Part shown: positions 35,843-36,884 of the stretch, in pieces
Layout: every line of letters begins with the position of its first letter
How positions within the stretch are numbered: the first letter of the stretch is position 1
Source: Actinomycetes bacterium
GTDB lineage: Bacteria > Actinomycetota > Acidimicrobiia > Acidimicrobiales > Palsa-688
Direction: 5' to 3'
Length of the DNA stretch: 36,884 nucleotides
NCBI GenBank assembly: GCA_021828475.1
Contig: JAJZIY010000032.1
Coordinates: forward strand, 1 to 36,884
The notes under the pieces: generated by a model
The model's database searches: none
What the model saw: only the letters and a program-made list of their open reading frames with translations
Told to the model about the DNA's origin: nothing
Translations under genes and position numbers: made by a program

Positions 35843-35882
35843 CGCCGGCGGGACGGGTTCCTCAGGGCCCCTCCCGCCGGCG
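35843..35882 (+). terminator. Hairpin after the transporter operon
   Basis: CGCCGGCGGGA (35843-35853) pairs with TCCCGCCGGCG (35872-35882), an 11-bp stem with an 18-base loop about 40 bases past the permease stop. No T-run follows; a GC-type or Rho-assisted end is possible. Confidence 0.5.
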
Positions 35883-36033
35883 GCGGCGCGTCGCTGGCCG
35901 GCAGCGCCTGCCCGGCACGCCCGGGCCGGACGTCTTGGCGTGCCCCGGCGCCGGCCCGGGCAGGGTGTGCCGGCAATGGCAGCCGCCCCGGCAGGTGGGC
36001 ACGGCAGTGTGATCGAGCGGCGATACTTGGGCG

Positions 36034-36612
36034 ATGCGCACGCACGTGGCTCTCCTCAGGGGCATCAACGTCGGTGGCAACAACCGTCTGGCCATGACCG
36101 AGCTGAGGGCGGCGGCCGAGGACCTGGGCTGGTCCGACGTGGCTACGTACATCCAGAGCGGCAACGTCGCCTTCTCGTGCGGGACCGTCAACCGTGCCGG
36201 CCGGCCGAGCCGTAGCTGTGGAGAGCTCGCCGACCGGCTGGAGGAGGAGCTGGAGCGCCGGTGTGGCGTCCGCTGCCAGGTGGTCGTCGTCGAAAGAGCC
36301 GAGCTGGCCGCTGCGGCGGAGGCCAACCCGTTCCCCCGGGTCACGGACCCAAAAGCCCTGCACGTGGGCTTCCGCCGCTGCGCTCTGACGCCCGAGGAGG
36401 AGGGCACCCTGCGAGCGGCCGTGGAGAGGGCGGTGGGCAAGGGGAGCCAGGACGAGCTGACCTGGTCGGGGTCGACGCTGTACCTCCACACACCGGACGG
36501 GATGGGCCGGAGCATCCTTGCGGGCGAGCTGGCCCGGGCTGCCGGGTGGCGGGCTGTGACGGCCCGCAACTGGGCCACGGTCACCAAGCTCCTGGAGCTG
36601 CTCGGTCTCTGA
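36034..36612 (+). CDS. DUF1697 family protein
   Basis: A 192-residue protein beginning THVALLRGINVGGNNRLAMTELR, the DUF1697 signature, with YIQSGNVAFS, LHVGFRR, LYLHTPDGMGRS and the C-terminal ARNWATVTKLLELL that completes the family pattern. The function of DUF1697 is unknown; members are small, soluble and widespread in actinobacteria. ATG 36034 follows GATACT by 6 bases with no Shine-Dalgarno, another leaderless layout. Confidence 0.92.
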   Translation: MRTHVALLRGINVGGNNRLAMTELRAAAEDLGWSDVATYIQSGNVAFSCGTVNRAGRPSRSCGELADRLEEELERRCGVRCQVVVVERAELAAAAEANPFPRVTDPKALHVGFRRCALTPEEEGTLRAAVERAVGKGSQDELTWSGSTLYLHTPDGMGRSILAGELARAAGWRAVTARNWATVTKLLELLGL

Positions 36613-36679
36613 GCGGTGCCCGTAGAGCGCGCCGGTCAGCTGGGGGGCCGGGTGTGGGCCCGCTAGGCTGTGTCGGCAC

Positions 36680-36753
36680 GGGGGTGTAGCTCAGCCCGGA
36701 AGAGCGCTACGTTCGCATCGTAGAAGTCGCCGGTTCAAGTCCGGTCACCTCCA
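36680..36753 (+). tRNA. tRNA-Ala (CGC)
   Basis: Cloverleaf with acceptor GGGGGTG/CACCTCC, D-stem GCTC/GAGC, anticodon stem CTACG/CGTAG around TTCGCAT (anticodon CGC), and T-arm GCCGG-TTCAAGT-CCGGT. The acceptor contains G3:U70, the alanine identity pair, confirming the assignment. A73 is followed by CCC, so CCA is not encoded. Confidence 0.95.
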
Positions 36754-36884
36754 CCCTGAGGTCTTCACGTTTCGGTGGGGACCCAGTTCACGTTTGGGCC
36801 GGTGCCATCGTGCCACGGGGCTGTGACGCGCCATGTGGCGGTTGTCGGTCCGGTTGGCGCGGTCACGACCATCGCACGGGCGAG
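36754..36884. other. Unassigned end of window with a 9-bp direct repeat
   Basis: TTCACGTTT occurs at 36764-36772 and 36787-36795, 23 bp apart. On the minus strand an open frame enters from the window edge and stops at 36765 (39 residues, ending NVNWVPTET); I recognise nothing in it. As the stretch lies directly after a tRNA gene, it could be the edge of an integrated element, but no integrase or repeat of the tRNA end is visible here. Confidence 0.35.

Overview
The window is GC-rich, densely coded chromosomal DNA of an actinobacterium. Supporting signs are an IclR regulator divergent from leuCD, a SepX/GlpR-like membrane gene downstream of galU, tRNAs without encoded CCA, and many genes that start a few bases after a -10 hexamer with no Shine-Dalgarno sequence. 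The gene mix (xylose-type ABC transporter, sulfatase, tldD/tldE, persulfide genes) would suit an uncultured or soil/aquatic lineage such as Acidimicrobiia, but that placement is inference.

Left part (1-16.9 kb): the 3' end of a GrpB-family gene; a gene-poor stretch with inverted repeats; an initiator tRNA-fMet with its terminator (minus strand); a small DUF998-like membrane protein; leuCD with a divergent IclR (NdgR/LtbR-type) regulator; a reactive-sulfur locus (CoA-disulfide/persulfide reductase fused to rhodanese, then a CstR-like sensor) with one GTACCCC-GGGGTAT-type operator before the reductase and a second before a 55-residue Cys-rich protein; an alpha/beta hydrolase; a MarR regulator followed by a giant single-chain ABC exporter carrying one degenerate ATPase site; an uncharacterised protein; an aquaporin; a cyclase-family protein with altered metal ligands; and a secreted sulfatase.

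Middle part (17-27.2 kb): dxs; tldD-tldE-msrA as a tight divergent operon; an FmdB-type zinc ribbon with a CIRCE-like operator; then galU, moaA, moaC and a three-TM membrane protein that matches the SepX/GlpR architecture and neighbourhood.

Right part (27.3-35.8 kb) holds the most striking system. A cytosolic 812-residue protein joins a complete sugar-type ABC ATPase domain to GAF-like domains and a KdpD-like histidine kinase. Its gene overlaps that of an OmpR/KdpE-type response regulator by ATGA. Next come a regulatory region with TTCAC direct repeats at an exact 11-bp period, two near-duplicate XylF/ChvE-like sugar-binding proteins (one secreted, one a lipoprotein on a repetitive Ala/Ser/Thr stalk), a stand-alone ATPase that is a paralogue of the fused one, and a XylH-like permease. 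The layout suggests a sugar importer whose occupancy or flux is reported to a kinase through a fused ATPase domain; that model is inference.

The window ends with a DUF1697 protein, tRNA-Ala(CGC), and an unassigned stretch with a TTCACGTTT direct repeat.
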